A stretch of 64,000 bases of DNA from contig NC_083566.1 of assembly GCF_019925205.1 (NCBI RefSeq), positions 29,264,001 through 29,328,000 of the forward strand, written 5' to 3'. Positions 35,581 through 47,700 of the stretch are shown here, one piece after another. The notes under the pieces were generated by a model. The model had not been told where the DNA came from, did no database searches, and worked only from the letters and a program-made list of their open reading frames with translations. Position numbers and translations under genes: made by a program. Every line of letters starts with the position of its first letter. Position 1 is the stretch's first letter. Source of the stretch: Metopolophium dirhodum. Lineage: Eukaryota; Arthropoda; Insecta; Hemiptera; Aphididae.

Positions 35581-36829
35581 ATTTTCAATAACTTGGAACA
35601 ACCTGCGATCATAATTAATATAAAATTAACTTTCAGCGGTTTTAAATCTACAAAATATTTACTATTATCCTCGTCGCACACTCGCACCGTCCCGGTTATA
35701 AGATACAAATTATAAATTAACGCCATTCGGCTTAGAATAGATAGTGATTTTAGATAACAATAGATAAGTGTAACATAAAACTTTAACAATATTTACAAGA
35801 TAGAAAAATGTGGTGAAAAATATAGTATGAAAGATTATTACCTATTGTCTATTTTAGGTTGGTATTAGATATAAGTAATTCTTGTAATGAGGGCATTTTT
35901 AGCGAAGTTGGACCGAATATTTGGTAAGTGAAAAGGCCTGAAGCCTGATGTTGCCTGGGACACGAAAAGAAATTCACTCTAGCAATCTCGCCGTCAATTA
36001 AACTTAGGGTGAAATTTACACAAAACCATCGTTTAGTGCGATGAATAGAATTATGACAAACCATCGCAACCGAATGAGACAAGATACTCTTCAATACTGT
36101 ATGAAAATAAGTTTCTATACTGGTGATGAAGATCCGTCAATTGAATATGTCGAAGAGGTGATAGACTTATATGCAACAAAAAAAACTCGCCGCATACGCT
36201 TTAAATGATAATATTAATTATACATTTTTTAAATATTAAATAATTTCAATTGTTTTTATAAGCTGAAGTTCAATTATATCAATCAGGTAAATAAAGTAAA
36301 TTTTGTTAAGTTGTATTATATTAATTCCACATCTCATAGTGCCCCCCCCTGGAAAAAATGTCTGAATTCAACACTGATCTACTTGTTGTCAATCCTACCG
36401 ATCATGAACATTATAAGATGTTATTCATGCTACCGAGTACCGATAGACCCGATAACGCGATAGACTTCTGAAAACCGATTTGAATTCTTTATATGTCTAC
36501 TTAAGATCGATCCGGTCACATTTTAAAATATTTAATTTAATTTTCAAATGATCAACATTTAAATTGCATACATTTTAAATATTCAAACAATATTTATAGG
36601 AGTTTAGGAACACAATTTTCACAAAGTGCCTGAAAGCCTGAATGCCTGATTGATTTCAAGTATATTTCAATGTATTGATTTTACAATGATGTGTGTTTTT
36701 TTTTTATTTTTTTTTTTTGTGTCTGTCATTACCTTTTAGGACAGTAAAAGTGATTGGATTTTCTTAAACAGTAACTTTTCTGATTTCCCAGTAGTTTTCA
36801 AAAGCGACGTGAAAAACAAAAGAAAAATT

Positions 36830-38060
36830 AAGGAAAAACGGGAATTTTTACGCAAAATCTGTTTTCAAAAAAACGATTTTGGTTTTTGGTGTAACTCTAA
36901 AACAAATGACCGTAGGGACATTTTGACTGAATGTTTATATAAGCATTTTCTATACACGATAAAATTTTGAAAATATTTTGACTCTTTTTGAGCTGTTTAC
37001 GGACATTATCAGTTTTCAATTTTTTTAGTTTATTTTTCTATAAATATCAATAAAATTTTATCTGTTGAGTAAAAAAGCTTGAAAATTTAATAGAAGGCTC
37101 CTAGGTTATTGTTTCAAAGGCGGATGAAAAAAATTAAAAATCCTTAGTCACAGTTTTTATTTATAAGCATTTAAAGTTCAAATTTTGACAAAATACGGAA
37201 AAATCACGAAAATTAGCAAATTATTTTGAGTTGAGAATTCATAAAAATTTTTCTTTTTAAATCTAAGATTTTAAAATGTAATATAAGATTACTCATAAGT
37301 TTGTCTACCTTTATCAAAAAAAAAATGTCAACAAGAAACTTAAATTAAATTTTTATGAACGTCTGAAATTTATATTTTTACAACATTTGATATTCACTCG
37401 ATTTCTCATGTAACAATATTCTTATTTTATTGTAATTAAAAAACGAATGACTGTAGATACTTGAAAATTTTACTGAATGTTTATATTAGCATTTTCTATA
37501 CACCATAAAATTTTGAAAATATTTTGACTCTTTTTGAGTGGTTTGCAAATATTGTGAGTTTTCGATTTTTTTAGTTTTTTTTTTTTATAAATATCAATAA
37601 AAAATTTTTTGTTGGGTAAAAAAGCGTGAAAATTGAATATAAGGCTCCTGATATATCGTTCTAATACTAATCGCAGTTGAAAAATATTAAAAATACATAG
37701 GCAAAATTTTTTTTTATAAGCATTTAATGTTCAAATTTTGACAACATTTATCAAATTTATAATTTATTAATTATTTTGTAGTTAAAAATGTATAAAATGT
37801 TTAACTTTTATGGCTAAGGATTGAACATTTAAAACATGGCTCCACGTAAATAGGTTATATATAAATTACTTTATTCACAATATCATCAAATATACTTGGT
37901 AATATCATAGGCTAACTGACCGTTTTCGCTCAGAATCGTTTTTCTTATACAATGATATTATATCATTGAATTCAAATTTAACAATATCCATTACAGTGAC
38001 CCACTTGTAACCTACTGTACAGCAGAGCGACATCCACTTATCCACCTTTTTTTTTTTTTA
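36830..38060. repeat. Dispersed repeat, copy 2, with internal tandem duplication
   Basis: A block around 36890-37200 recurs at about 37430-37750. Both contain gaatgtttata, gcattttctataca, then attttgaaaatattttgact, then a T-rich stretch with tataaatatcaataaaa and aaggctcct. The unit spacing is about 545 bp. The right end (acagcagagcgacatccact) is shared with 10640-11230. Its class is unknown; no transposase or RT was seen. Confidence 0.6.
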
Positions 38061-38221
38061 ATTTGATAATTTTTTTATTAGTTGTTGATTATGGATTTAA
38101 GAATGAATATATTTAAAAATTGGGGGGGAGACTTAAATAAAACTCTATATATAAATATTGTATATATAGGCCTCCCCTATCCCCTCCCTCCATATTGCAC
38201 CTATGTTTGACACTCTATATA

Positions 38222-40113
38222 CAGGGTGTATCTTATGTCATTGTACGCGGGGTTTTTTAACGATTATGGATCGATGATATAGAATTTTTCTAAAACGAAA
38301 AAAGACGTGTTTGTTTATTTTTAACAGGCAATTTTTTATAACAGTTTCAAAATGTTTAAACACGCAGGTGTGCCAATAGCAAAATTAATTTTATTTTTTT
38401 AAATGGTAACTAATATAATTTTGATAGTCAAATCATCAATTTTGGTTCACTAGTTTATTAACTATGGTCCTCTAAAGTTTAGTAAAATATGCATTAATAC
38501 TTTTAATGTAAATAACTGATATAGGTTTAGTTTACAAGAGCTTTTTTTTTTTTTTTTTTTTTAATATTTATTAGAATATAAACAATCTATACATGAATGT
38601 ACAATAAGCTTATGTGCTAAGAGAAATCATGGCATGAAAAATTGAGTAAGAAGCCGCCCACTGACGGCACTTAGCATGAATTATTTATACATATGTTTTG
38701 TTTTATTTTTATTTTTTTTGCAATATGTTGAGATTAAAATGAATATATACATGTAATGAACATAGTATATTTAAAATTTATAATTGTATTAGGTCACGAC
38801 ACCATTTCCTTTTTAGCCTGCGCCTTGGATTCCCTGGGAGGGTTAGAGAGGAGAGGTTTTTAATAAGAGGATTTTGGTGGGATAGAAGTCGTGTGCGGAA
38901 GCGCAAGTAAAATGATTGAGCTTCTTCATTAGTTTACAAGAGCTAAATAATTTTTTCTTATAACTAACTTTTATAACTTGAAATTTAAACCATAGGTTCC
39001 CTATGGTAGGTATCGCATGCAAAGTATGAACTTAGCACTTGAAATTCTTTAAGAATTATTTAATAATCGTAATTTAAAATAAACTATTTTCAAGATATTT
39101 AGATAAATAGTCAATCTCAATATAGGTTTGTACTTTACTTAGGCATACTTTTAATCTGAGTTAATTACAGATTTCCAGCATAATTATAACAAGAATCAAA
39201 TAGGTACCATAAGGTATTACCTTAGCCACCTAATAAAGAATCCAAATTAATGCTATTGTAAGAAAAGTATGATAGGAATTTATGATAGGAAAAGTACGAA
39301 ATAAAATGTAAATGTCCAAAACTAAAAAATATGAAGGGTTATGAATATCAACTCCTAAACCTAACCCATATGGTTCAAATTTAAAGTGTATCCCACTACG
39401 AGAAGAACACCACAAAACATTCCACTTTTTTCATTACACAATTTTTTTTAACACCCATTCATACCTAAGACATTAATGTCAACATTCGAATACCATTTAC
39501 CATTATTACTTTAGCTACCTAATAAGAACCCAAATTTATGGTATTGTAAGAAAAGTAACTGTGAAGTAATTAATTACGATTACCTATATTAACAAATTAA
39601 AATAATAATACTGATTTTGATGATTGGATGTTAAAATAAAAATAACAAATTATGTTTGCCAACAATTTTGTTTATGTTTTTTTTTTTTTGAGTGTCATTA
39701 GATTACCGATTAAACTATTTAAGTGTATAAAAAGGTAGTTATAAGAAAATAATATTTAGCTCTTGTAAATTAAACTCATACCAATTATTTAAATTAAAAG
39801 TATATTATTGCATATTTTACTAAACTTTAGAGGACCATAGTTAATAAATTAGGGAACCAAAATTGATGATTTGAGTATCAAAATTTTCAGAAAAAAAAGC
39901 TTTACCGGAATCCATTAAAAATATAGTAGTTACTATTAAAAAAATAAAGTTGATTTTGCTATTGGCACACCTGCGTGTTTAAAAATTTTGAAACTGTTAT
40001 AAAAAATTGCCTGTTAAAAATAAAGAAACGTCTTTTTTCGTTTTAGCGAAATTCTATAACATCGATCCATAATCGTTAAAAAATCCCGCGTACAATGACA
40101 TAAGATACATCCA
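38222..40113. mobile_element. DNA transposon with about 330-bp inverted ends, copy A
   Basis: The left end agggtgtatcttatgtcatt and the right end, inverted (ggatgtatcttatgtcatt), begin long inverted repeats. These run through cgcggggttttttaacgatt, aacaggcaattttttataac and ggtcctctaaagtttagt to about 350 bp inside. The unique centre is about 1 kb without a transposase frame. A LINE piece is inserted in the left repeat. Copy B lies next door in the opposite orientation. Confidence 0.7.
38543..38928 (-). mobile_element. 5'-truncated LINE insertion, 16-bp target duplication
   Basis: ttagtttacaagagct occurs at 38527-38542 and 38929-38944. The insert begins with a T-run (poly(A) on the minus strand) and is 386 bp. 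It interrupts the left inverted repeat of transposon copy A, so it is younger than that transposon. Confidence 0.8.
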
Positions 40114-40824
40114 TATATATATATAGTAGGGGCCGGTTATAGCATTGATTATAGACGATTATAGACTATTATAGCAAATAGGTATATCGTGTATGACACT
40201 CTACAGTATATATATATACTACCTATATACTACCTATAGGTACCTGTACGTACCTACTCGTAGATCCGTAGGAAAATTATAATTTATAGTACCTACATTA
40301 ATATATTATATAATTTATATAATTATATTAAAGTATAAAATGATGCTATGAGTTTATGACTATGATAATTGATAATACTATATAAATTATTAATATAAAC
40401 TATGAAGTATAAGTATCTAAACGACAATACATGAATGTGTTTGACTCGTTTGAGATAAAATATACATACTTAACAGGAAACACTCAAGTCAAGTTTTAAA
40501 CCAATTTCAATAATATGTTTGTACCTATATACCTATTTGCTATATACAGTATTATACCTAATATAATATGAAACGCAGCCACACAGGTCATATCAATACT
40601 CATAACTCATAAAGTCATAAGCCATAAGTCATTAAAATATTATAATAGGTATATAAAAAGGTATAAGTATATAGCCGTATAGGTAAGGTAGTCATAACAA
40701 ATTACGCATTTACGGACAATTTTAAATAGGTAGGTACTTTGTTTTCGTGGTTTTAAATCTTTAACGCATACGTAGTACCTATAAATTTTGTTTGTAAGTA
40801 AGTAACACACCCTAGTATAAATAA

Positions 40825-42645
40825 ACAGGGTGTATCTTATTTCACCGTACGCGGGGTTTCTTAACGATTATGGATCGATGACATGGAATTTCGTTAAATC
40901 GAAAAAAGAAGTGTTTCTTTATTTTTAACAGGCAATTTTTTTATAACGATTTCTAAATTTGTAACTATACTATATTTTTAATGGATTCTGGTAAAGCTTA
41001 TGTTTCTGAAAATGTTGATAGTCAAATAATCAATTTTGGTTCGCTATTTTATCAGCTATGGTCCTCTAAGGTTTAGTAAAATATGCATTAATACTTTAAA
41101 TTGAAATAATTGATATAGGTTTAATTTAGAAAAGATAAATAATTTTTCTTATAACTACCTTTTTATACACTTAAGTAGTTTAATCGGTAATATAATGACA
41201 CTAAAAAAAAAATCATATGATTAAAATTGTTGGCAAACATAGTTTATTATTTTTATTTTAACATACAATCATCAAAATCAGTCGTATTATTATTTTAATT
41301 CGTTATTTCGTTATAGGTAATCGTAATTAATTACTTCACAGTTACTTTTTAGTTTTTTTACAATATCATAAATTTGGATTCTTTATTAGGTGGCTAAAGT
41401 AAAAATGGTATTCGATTGTCGACATTAATGTCTTAGGTATGTATGGGGGTTAAAAAAATTATGTAATGAAAAAAGTGCAATGTTTTGTGGTGCTCTTCTC
41501 GTAGTGAGATAAACTTGAAATTTGAACCATATAGATTGCCTATATTGGTAGGTATCATATGCAAAGTATGAATTTAGGAGTTGAAATTCATAACCCTTCT
41601 TATTTTTAGTTTTGGACATTTACATTATATTTTGTACTTTTCCTATCATAAATTCCTTATTCCTATCATACTTTTCTTACAATAGAATTAATTTAGATTC
41701 TTTATTAGGTGGCTAAGGACTAAAGTAATACCTAATGGTATTTGATTCTTGTTATAATAATATTGGAAATCTATAATTAACTCAGATTAAAAGTATACCT
41801 AAGTTAAGTACAAACCTATATTGTGATTGACTATTTATGTATCTAAATATCTTGCAAATAGTTTATTTTAAATTACGATTTTTTTTTATTATTTTTTTTT
41901 TTTTATTATTAATAAAATACACAATCTGTACACAATAAGGCACAATAAGAGTATGGGCTATGATAAATAAAATATGAATAACGTGAGGAGGGAGGCTCAC
42001 CAGTGTGGATACCCTCTAACTTGGGGTGAAAGAATGTCATGGAGTGGACGAAATGGGAAGTGAAATTTTGTTAATTAGGGAAGTATAAGAGCCAATAAAA
42101 GAGGGTTTAAAATACATTTTAAATCTTCTATAAATTTGTTGATGATGTGGAGAGGTTGATTGACTGATGAAGGGTTGGCTGTGGCTTTGGCATGAGATGT
42201 CGGTTTTTGATTTGAGTTGTAACTGGGAACGTTGAAGATTTGTGGTGCAACAGGTACAGCAGATGGTGGCTGGGGTGTTTTTTCGGTTTTAAATTACGAT
42301 TATTAAATAATTCTTAAACATTTTAACTGCTAAATTCATACTTTGCATGCGATACCTACCAATATAGGGAACTTATGGTTCAAAGCTCAAGTTATAAAAG
42401 TTAGTTATAAGAAAAAATTATTTAGCTCTTGTAAATTAAACCTATATCAATTATTTCAATTAAAAGTATTAATGCATATTTTACTAAGCTTTGGAGGACC
42501 ATAGTTAATAAACTAGCGAACCAAAATTGATAATTTGACAATCAACATTTTCAGAAAAAAAAGCTTTACCAGAATCCATTAAAAATATAGTAGTTACTAT
42601 TTGAAAAAATAAAGTTGATTTTGCTATTGGTACACCTGCGTGTTT
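40825..42645. mobile_element. DNA transposon with long inverted ends, copy B (truncated)
   Basis: The left end cagggtgtatcttatttcac matches copy A. The centre matches copy A's centre read on the other strand, so B is inverted relative to A. The right repeat is recognisable from about 42410 (gctcttgtaaattaaac) to cacctgcgtgtttt near 42645, where the terminal roughly 140 bp are missing. A LINE piece sits at 41881-42286. Confidence 0.65.
41881..42286 (-). mobile_element. 5'-truncated LINE insertion, 15-bp target duplication
   Basis: ttttaaattacgatt occurs at 41866-41880 and 42287-42301. The 406-bp insert begins with a broken T-run. Its first bases (acacaatctgtacacaataa) resemble the 3' ends at 12713 and 38543, suggesting one LINE family. 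Confidence 0.75.
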
Positions 42646-42753
42646 TTTACAATACTTTTTTTTTATAACAATTCTTAAATTAGCTATTTAAATTGAAGAA
42701 GTTGACGTGTTGCTTTTAAAATATCTTATTAGTTATTAGTACAAACCACGGAC

Positions 42754-43050
42754 TAAGATATAATGGACTGGAAACGACATGGTCCGATTGTCGGCGGGGA
42801 TAGGGTGACGGCCACCAAAACGTTCCACCATGGACATTTATATAAATATATAGAACCATAGATACGAATACTGGGTAGGTACCTAATGTTTTCGGCGCTA
42901 CCGGTGGTTTTTTTTGACTTCACAATATTTGTATCTTAGTCCGTGCTTTATACAGAGGGCGCTATAAACTCTAGGAAACATTACGACCCCACGCACTTTT
43001 CCTCTTGTACATACATTCGTAGCTGCTCGTTTCCAGTCCATTATATCTTA
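42754..43050. mobile_element. 297-bp element with perfect 24-bp inverted ends
   Basis: The left end begins TAAGATATAATGGACTGGAA, and the right end (43027-43050) is its exact inverse over 24 bp. The interior is GC-richer than its surroundings and noncoding. No clear target duplication was identified. Confidence 0.65.
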
Positions 43051-43070
43051 ACTTAATATGCCCGTGATGG

Positions 43071-43126
43071 CCACGATTTAAGATATACCTATATCTATAT
43101 ACATATACCTATATCTTAAATCGTGG
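43071..43126. repeat. Inverted repeat with 17-bp arms
   Basis: ccacgatttaagatata at 43071-43087 and its exact inverse at 43110-43126 flank 22 bp of AT-rich sequence (ACCTATATCTATATAC...). It lies just outside the element at 42754-43050. Confidence 0.7.
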
Positions 43127-43729
43127 TGATGGCTACCAGCGTCGTTTATCAGAAGAAGTCGGCTATCTATAGTTATTATATATATCTGTGGTACCAACAC
43201 GCAAACGATTTGATTTATTATTAATATTTCTTTATTATTTGACCAATTTATTACTCTCGGCAAAACATTTTATCTATAAATTAAATTATAAAATTATTAT
43301 ATTATTATGATTGACGAAATTAGGTACCTATACACATGTATCTTTTTCAGAAAAATAAAAACTTTAATAAACCATTCAATAATTATTAACAGTTTCTACT
43401 TTCCAATATGTTAAAAATATAATACCTTATTTATCTAAACATGTAATTAATTTGATAATTTACTCATAATACTTTCAAAAATCACTATACACTTATAAGC
43501 TTTTGAAATATAGATATCATAATTTAGCATTGCTAAAAGCAGATGTCTTAGAGCCCTAAAAGCAGTTAGTTTCTTGAAAATTTTGCATCAAATGAATAAT
43601 TGTCAAGATAGGTACTCTATTTACGTATAACCTACTCCACTGTTTTATGATATTCAATCAATTCAAAAACCGTTTCTACGCCACTGCTACAGTCCTTAAA
43701 TAATATATATATACATAGATGAGATATGG

Positions 43730-44060
43730 TGTTGGAGGCGTATGGAAAGGATAAGTAGGATAGAGCGGAAAACGAATGAAGAAGACAAGAAGTACTTAGA
43801 ACTGTGGGAGAAAAACGTACACTCATAGATACGATTAGAGCAAGGCGCTGGAAAATTGTTGGACATGCCCTGAGACATCCAGAAGAATTGCATAATATAA
43901 TATTAGAGGGTATGATATAAAGAAAGAAAACTGCAGGACGTCCCCGAAACTCTTACACAGGACAAATCAAATGGGATGCAAAAGTCAAAACCTTTAAAGA
44001 ACTTAAAGAAAAAAGTCGAGTAATCGGTTAGAATGGAGAATTGTAGTTGTAAACCAACCT
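43730..44060 (+). mobile_element. LINE 3' end (reverse transcriptase C-terminal remnant)
   Basis: In shifting frames the sequence encodes EMWCWRRMERISR-like text, TLIDTIRARRWKIVGHALRH, TAGRPRNSYTGQIKWD and FKELKEKS, a common tail of insect LINE polyproteins. An A-rich (atat)n tail starts near 44060. At least two frameshifts make it dead. Confidence 0.65.
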
Positions 44061-44740
44061 TTGGGTTGAAAAAAAATATATATACAATAGATTATACAAA
44101 ACTGGATTGCAGTAATGCAGTGTATAATGTATATTATCTAAAATTTAAAACATAATAATTTATTTTCAAATTGTAACGTTTACAAAGTTATAACAGCTGC
44201 TGCAATGCTGTATACTGAGTAATGGAATTTTAAGTGTCAGATATAATTTTTATAAACAATTAATTTCAGAAATTACAAGAAAATGTTTTTTTTTAATTTT
44301 TTATTTGATAAATGTAACTAATAATAATAATCTCTTATATTATTATATTAATTAATATAAAATATTCTTTACCCACAATAATATGGTAAACTATTGTACA
44401 ATGTACACTATTGCACACGTCTTATCCACGCTTTCGGATTGAATAGTATTATAGGTTGGTGCGATATGGCTACACTGTTTTAGCCCCAATGGTCATTGGG
44501 CAATGATTTCTGATCTCATCCTCGATCCTCCCGAAAAAATAAAATTAAGTGTTTTAATTATTTAATGTGAAATATTGTTTTTTTAGCTCTTCTGCTCCGT
44601 TTTTCGTTTTATGTTAACAGTTTCTATAAATTTGCTATCATTTTCTGCAAGTTGTTGTGATTTATCGTGTGTTAAGTGTTTGGTAAAATCAATGTAACAC
44701 GGCTAGTGACCGAAATATCAGCAATGCTTATATATGATTC

Positions 44741-44758
44741 ATGAAAAATGGCCGATGA
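44741..44758 (+). promoter_or_regulatory. Five-codon upstream ORF overlapping the CASD1 start
   Basis: ATG AAA AAT GGC CGA TGA begins 7 nt before the CASD1 ATG in another frame and ends inside the CASD1 coding sequence. Its start context is weak (T at -3), whereas the CASD1 start is strong (A at -3, G at +4). Leaky scanning should reach CASD1. Confidence 0.4.
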
Positions 44759-47700
44759 TCAAATCTCTGACGAAGCGCCACTATTATGCAATGAATCCGT
44801 TCAGAGGCACGACGACATTAATAAAAAATTTAACTCTAAAAATGCCAAGAAAATAGCATTATGCTTTGTATTTTGGTTTATTGTCATCCATTCTTGTATC
44901 CATTTGTTTTATGGTAAGTAAAGTACACAATATCAGGTAGTACTTAGTTTTAAACAACATGCTACTATCAATTCTATTTTTAAGTATTCGTATTATAATC
45001 TAGCATATTTTTACAGCAAGAGATTCCTGCAAATGGCTTCTATCCGACGGACGATACAAAGGTGACATGGGCTGGCAACCATATGGTTGCATGATGCATG
45101 AGTATAGTGAATTGTAAGTTTAATTTTGGTTCAGTATATTGCTCAAGGTATGGTTTTGTTGCTGCAATAGGCTGTAGTAGTGACCACAGTGGATATTGCT
45201 GGTATTGGAGGAATAGGTGCAATGAAACATGCGTTATATGCAATTGCCCCGGGAAAACTATTTGCTTTGAGTATTCAAAAAAAAAATTTTAAAATTGAAC
45301 TATTTTGATAATTCTAGTTAGCCTTAATTAAACAATTGTATGAATTTAAATATGGGTAGGTAAAAACCGATCAAAATTAACTGGTCAGTTATAGTTTATG
45401 GATGTAAATTTATTACATCCCTGTGGCTGTTACTGACTTATATTAGAACTAAGGAGTAACAAAATAGCAGTAGGACCACCAGTATATACATTATATTGAT
45501 AAAAATTATAAGATTTTGAAAAAAAAAATATTGAAAATTTAATACATTGCGCTATGTGCTTGGCATGCTAAAATAATCAAACTTAAAAATTGAAGAACAT
45601 TATTGTGTAGATACTATAAAATATTTACATAATGTAGTACAGGTGGACAAATGTCTTTGACAATCTTTTACTTTATGATCTCCATAAATAATATCAGCCA
45701 TAGGTGTGCGCACGGGTCAAGCCCAGGCTCGACCTGAAACTTTTTAGGGCCATTGTAAAATGTGCGTATATATTTTATTATAATGCTTATGTTATAATAA
45801 TATGTTCATGGAGATAATGACAATTTTATTTGTCGTGAAAGTATAATAAAATCTGTAGTATGTACCACTATACTACGCGCCACGAGAGAAGAAAACCGTG
45901 TCCCGACCGAAACACGTTCGATTCTGCGTATCGCCACGTATTTGACATACACTAAATGGCTCAAAGTGGGGGAATGCCTACAGTCTGCATGGGCGAAACG
46001 GGTTCCTTCTCGCGTATACTTCTGGCTTAAAGTATACATACATTTCATTAATCTAACAAAAACATTATACCTTTATACAAATACAACAACTATAGACATT
46101 AATAGGTTAATACATCAACATGTATGTTGATGTATTAAAAAATAATAAATTAGCTGCTGTCCAAATATTAGGGCACTATGATTGCCTAGGCTTGACCAGA
46201 AATTTAAGTTTGCCCACTATCAGATCAGCCTAATGTATGTAATATTACATTAGTATTATGCAAACAAATGAACCTCACTGTCACAGTGTTGCATAGTTTC
46301 ATGAAATCCCAAATTGAACACCAAGTATAGAATCATTTCATTAAAATAATAATAGTTGATTGTAATCCCAACATTCATGGGATTTTATTTAATAAACTGT
46401 TTTGTAATTTTATGCATATTAATTTAACATCATATTTATTAAAATATTGATTTCAGAGACTGTAGCCGTTGCTTAAAATATTTAGCATTTAGAGGAAGTC
46501 ATAACCAGTTTCATTTTATTGGTGACTCTAGAATACTAGATATGTATAATGCTTTAATTCATACTATAGAACCAAAAGCACAGTTGGTTAAAAGTTCAAA
46601 ATTTACACCTTCTCATTATTCTGACTCTGATCATCTATTCCATGATAGTCGTCTGAAATTGGATATAAATTTTTTTGGGAGTCCATATATTGATCCAATG
46701 ATCAAATATTTTAAAAAATTGAAAGCAAGTAAATTGAACATATGTTTAAATATTTTTACTGTATATTCGGCCTAAATAAAAATAAAATTTACAGTGATAT
46801 ATGATATAGGATGTAAATGATAAACCTCGAGTGATTGTAGCAGGAAGTGCTATTTGGCCCATCATTCAATCAAATGGATCCTTAAACGGTATTCAAGATT
46901 ATATTGCTAATATCACTCTACTAATCAAGGTAAGGTAATATTAAGTTTAATTTATACTAATTAAAATTAATTTTAATGTATTTTGTTTTAGCCAATTAAT
47001 GATATCTCATCAAAATCAATAGTGTTGTGGGTTTTGCAAGAACCAGTTGAAGAGAGTAAACTTGATAATTCAATGTCTATGGTTACTAACAATTTAATTG
47101 ATTTGTATAATGAAGCTGCAATGGATGTAAGTTTATAAAATAATTTAATAAAATTAATTTTCTATGAAAATCTGTTATAATAGATCTCAAGGAACTAAGC
47201 TTATTGCCAGCAATTGTTAGATTGGGCTGACGGTATTGAAAAGTATTTGAGTTTATATGAAATTGCATGCTTCTAAAATTGATATAGGCCAACAGGAACT
47301 TAATAGGTTACTAGGTATTTTTATGATTAGAGCCCGGAATTATATGCATTTGCATATTTGTACTAAGTGTATGCACGTCTAATTGGTTTTAAAATGTTCA
47401 CAGTTCATTCCACACCGTATTTAAACACCACATTTTATATTGCATATTTTGCATTTTTAGAAGATTATTGCATATTGGTTCATAAATAAATATAACATGC
47501 ATATTTAATGGGTTTTTAATAAATTAGCTATTTTAATTAAAGATAAATACATTTTAGTAATTTTAAAGGAGAAAAAAAATCGTTGACAGTGTCTCCTAGA
47601 AGAATATTGTTAAAATATTGTCATTTTTGCAACACTTCATGAGATCGGAGCACGTATAGATAATTGATGCATATTTAAATCATATTTGACACTTTAAATG

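Larger units (their letters stand above)
31598..44747. other. 13-kb gene-free, repeat-rich region between AROS and CASD1
   Basis: No conserved protein was recognised on either strand. The region includes a MITE (32022-32276), a palindrome (33381-33414), a 45-bp LINE scrap, a dispersed repeat with an internal duplication (36830-38060), two long-TIR transposons with LINE insertions (38222-42645), a TIR element (42754-43050) and a LINE 3' end (43730-44060). Both flanking genes start here, so their promoters lie at its two edges. 32280-33370 and 33420-35500 are AT-rich with nothing identifiable. Confidence 0.6.

Noticed and set aside
35849..36094. 81-codon minus-strand frame (ends near NLK, contains FGPTSLKMPSLQE)
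   Set aside because: No recognised family, no splice-compatible neighbours, and it sits in repeat-rich DNA; not enough support for a gene.
45840..46040. Possible MITE in CASD1 intron 2 (ctatactacgcg... and ...cgcgtatact)
   Set aside because: The inverse match of the ends is short and interrupted, and no target duplication was found.
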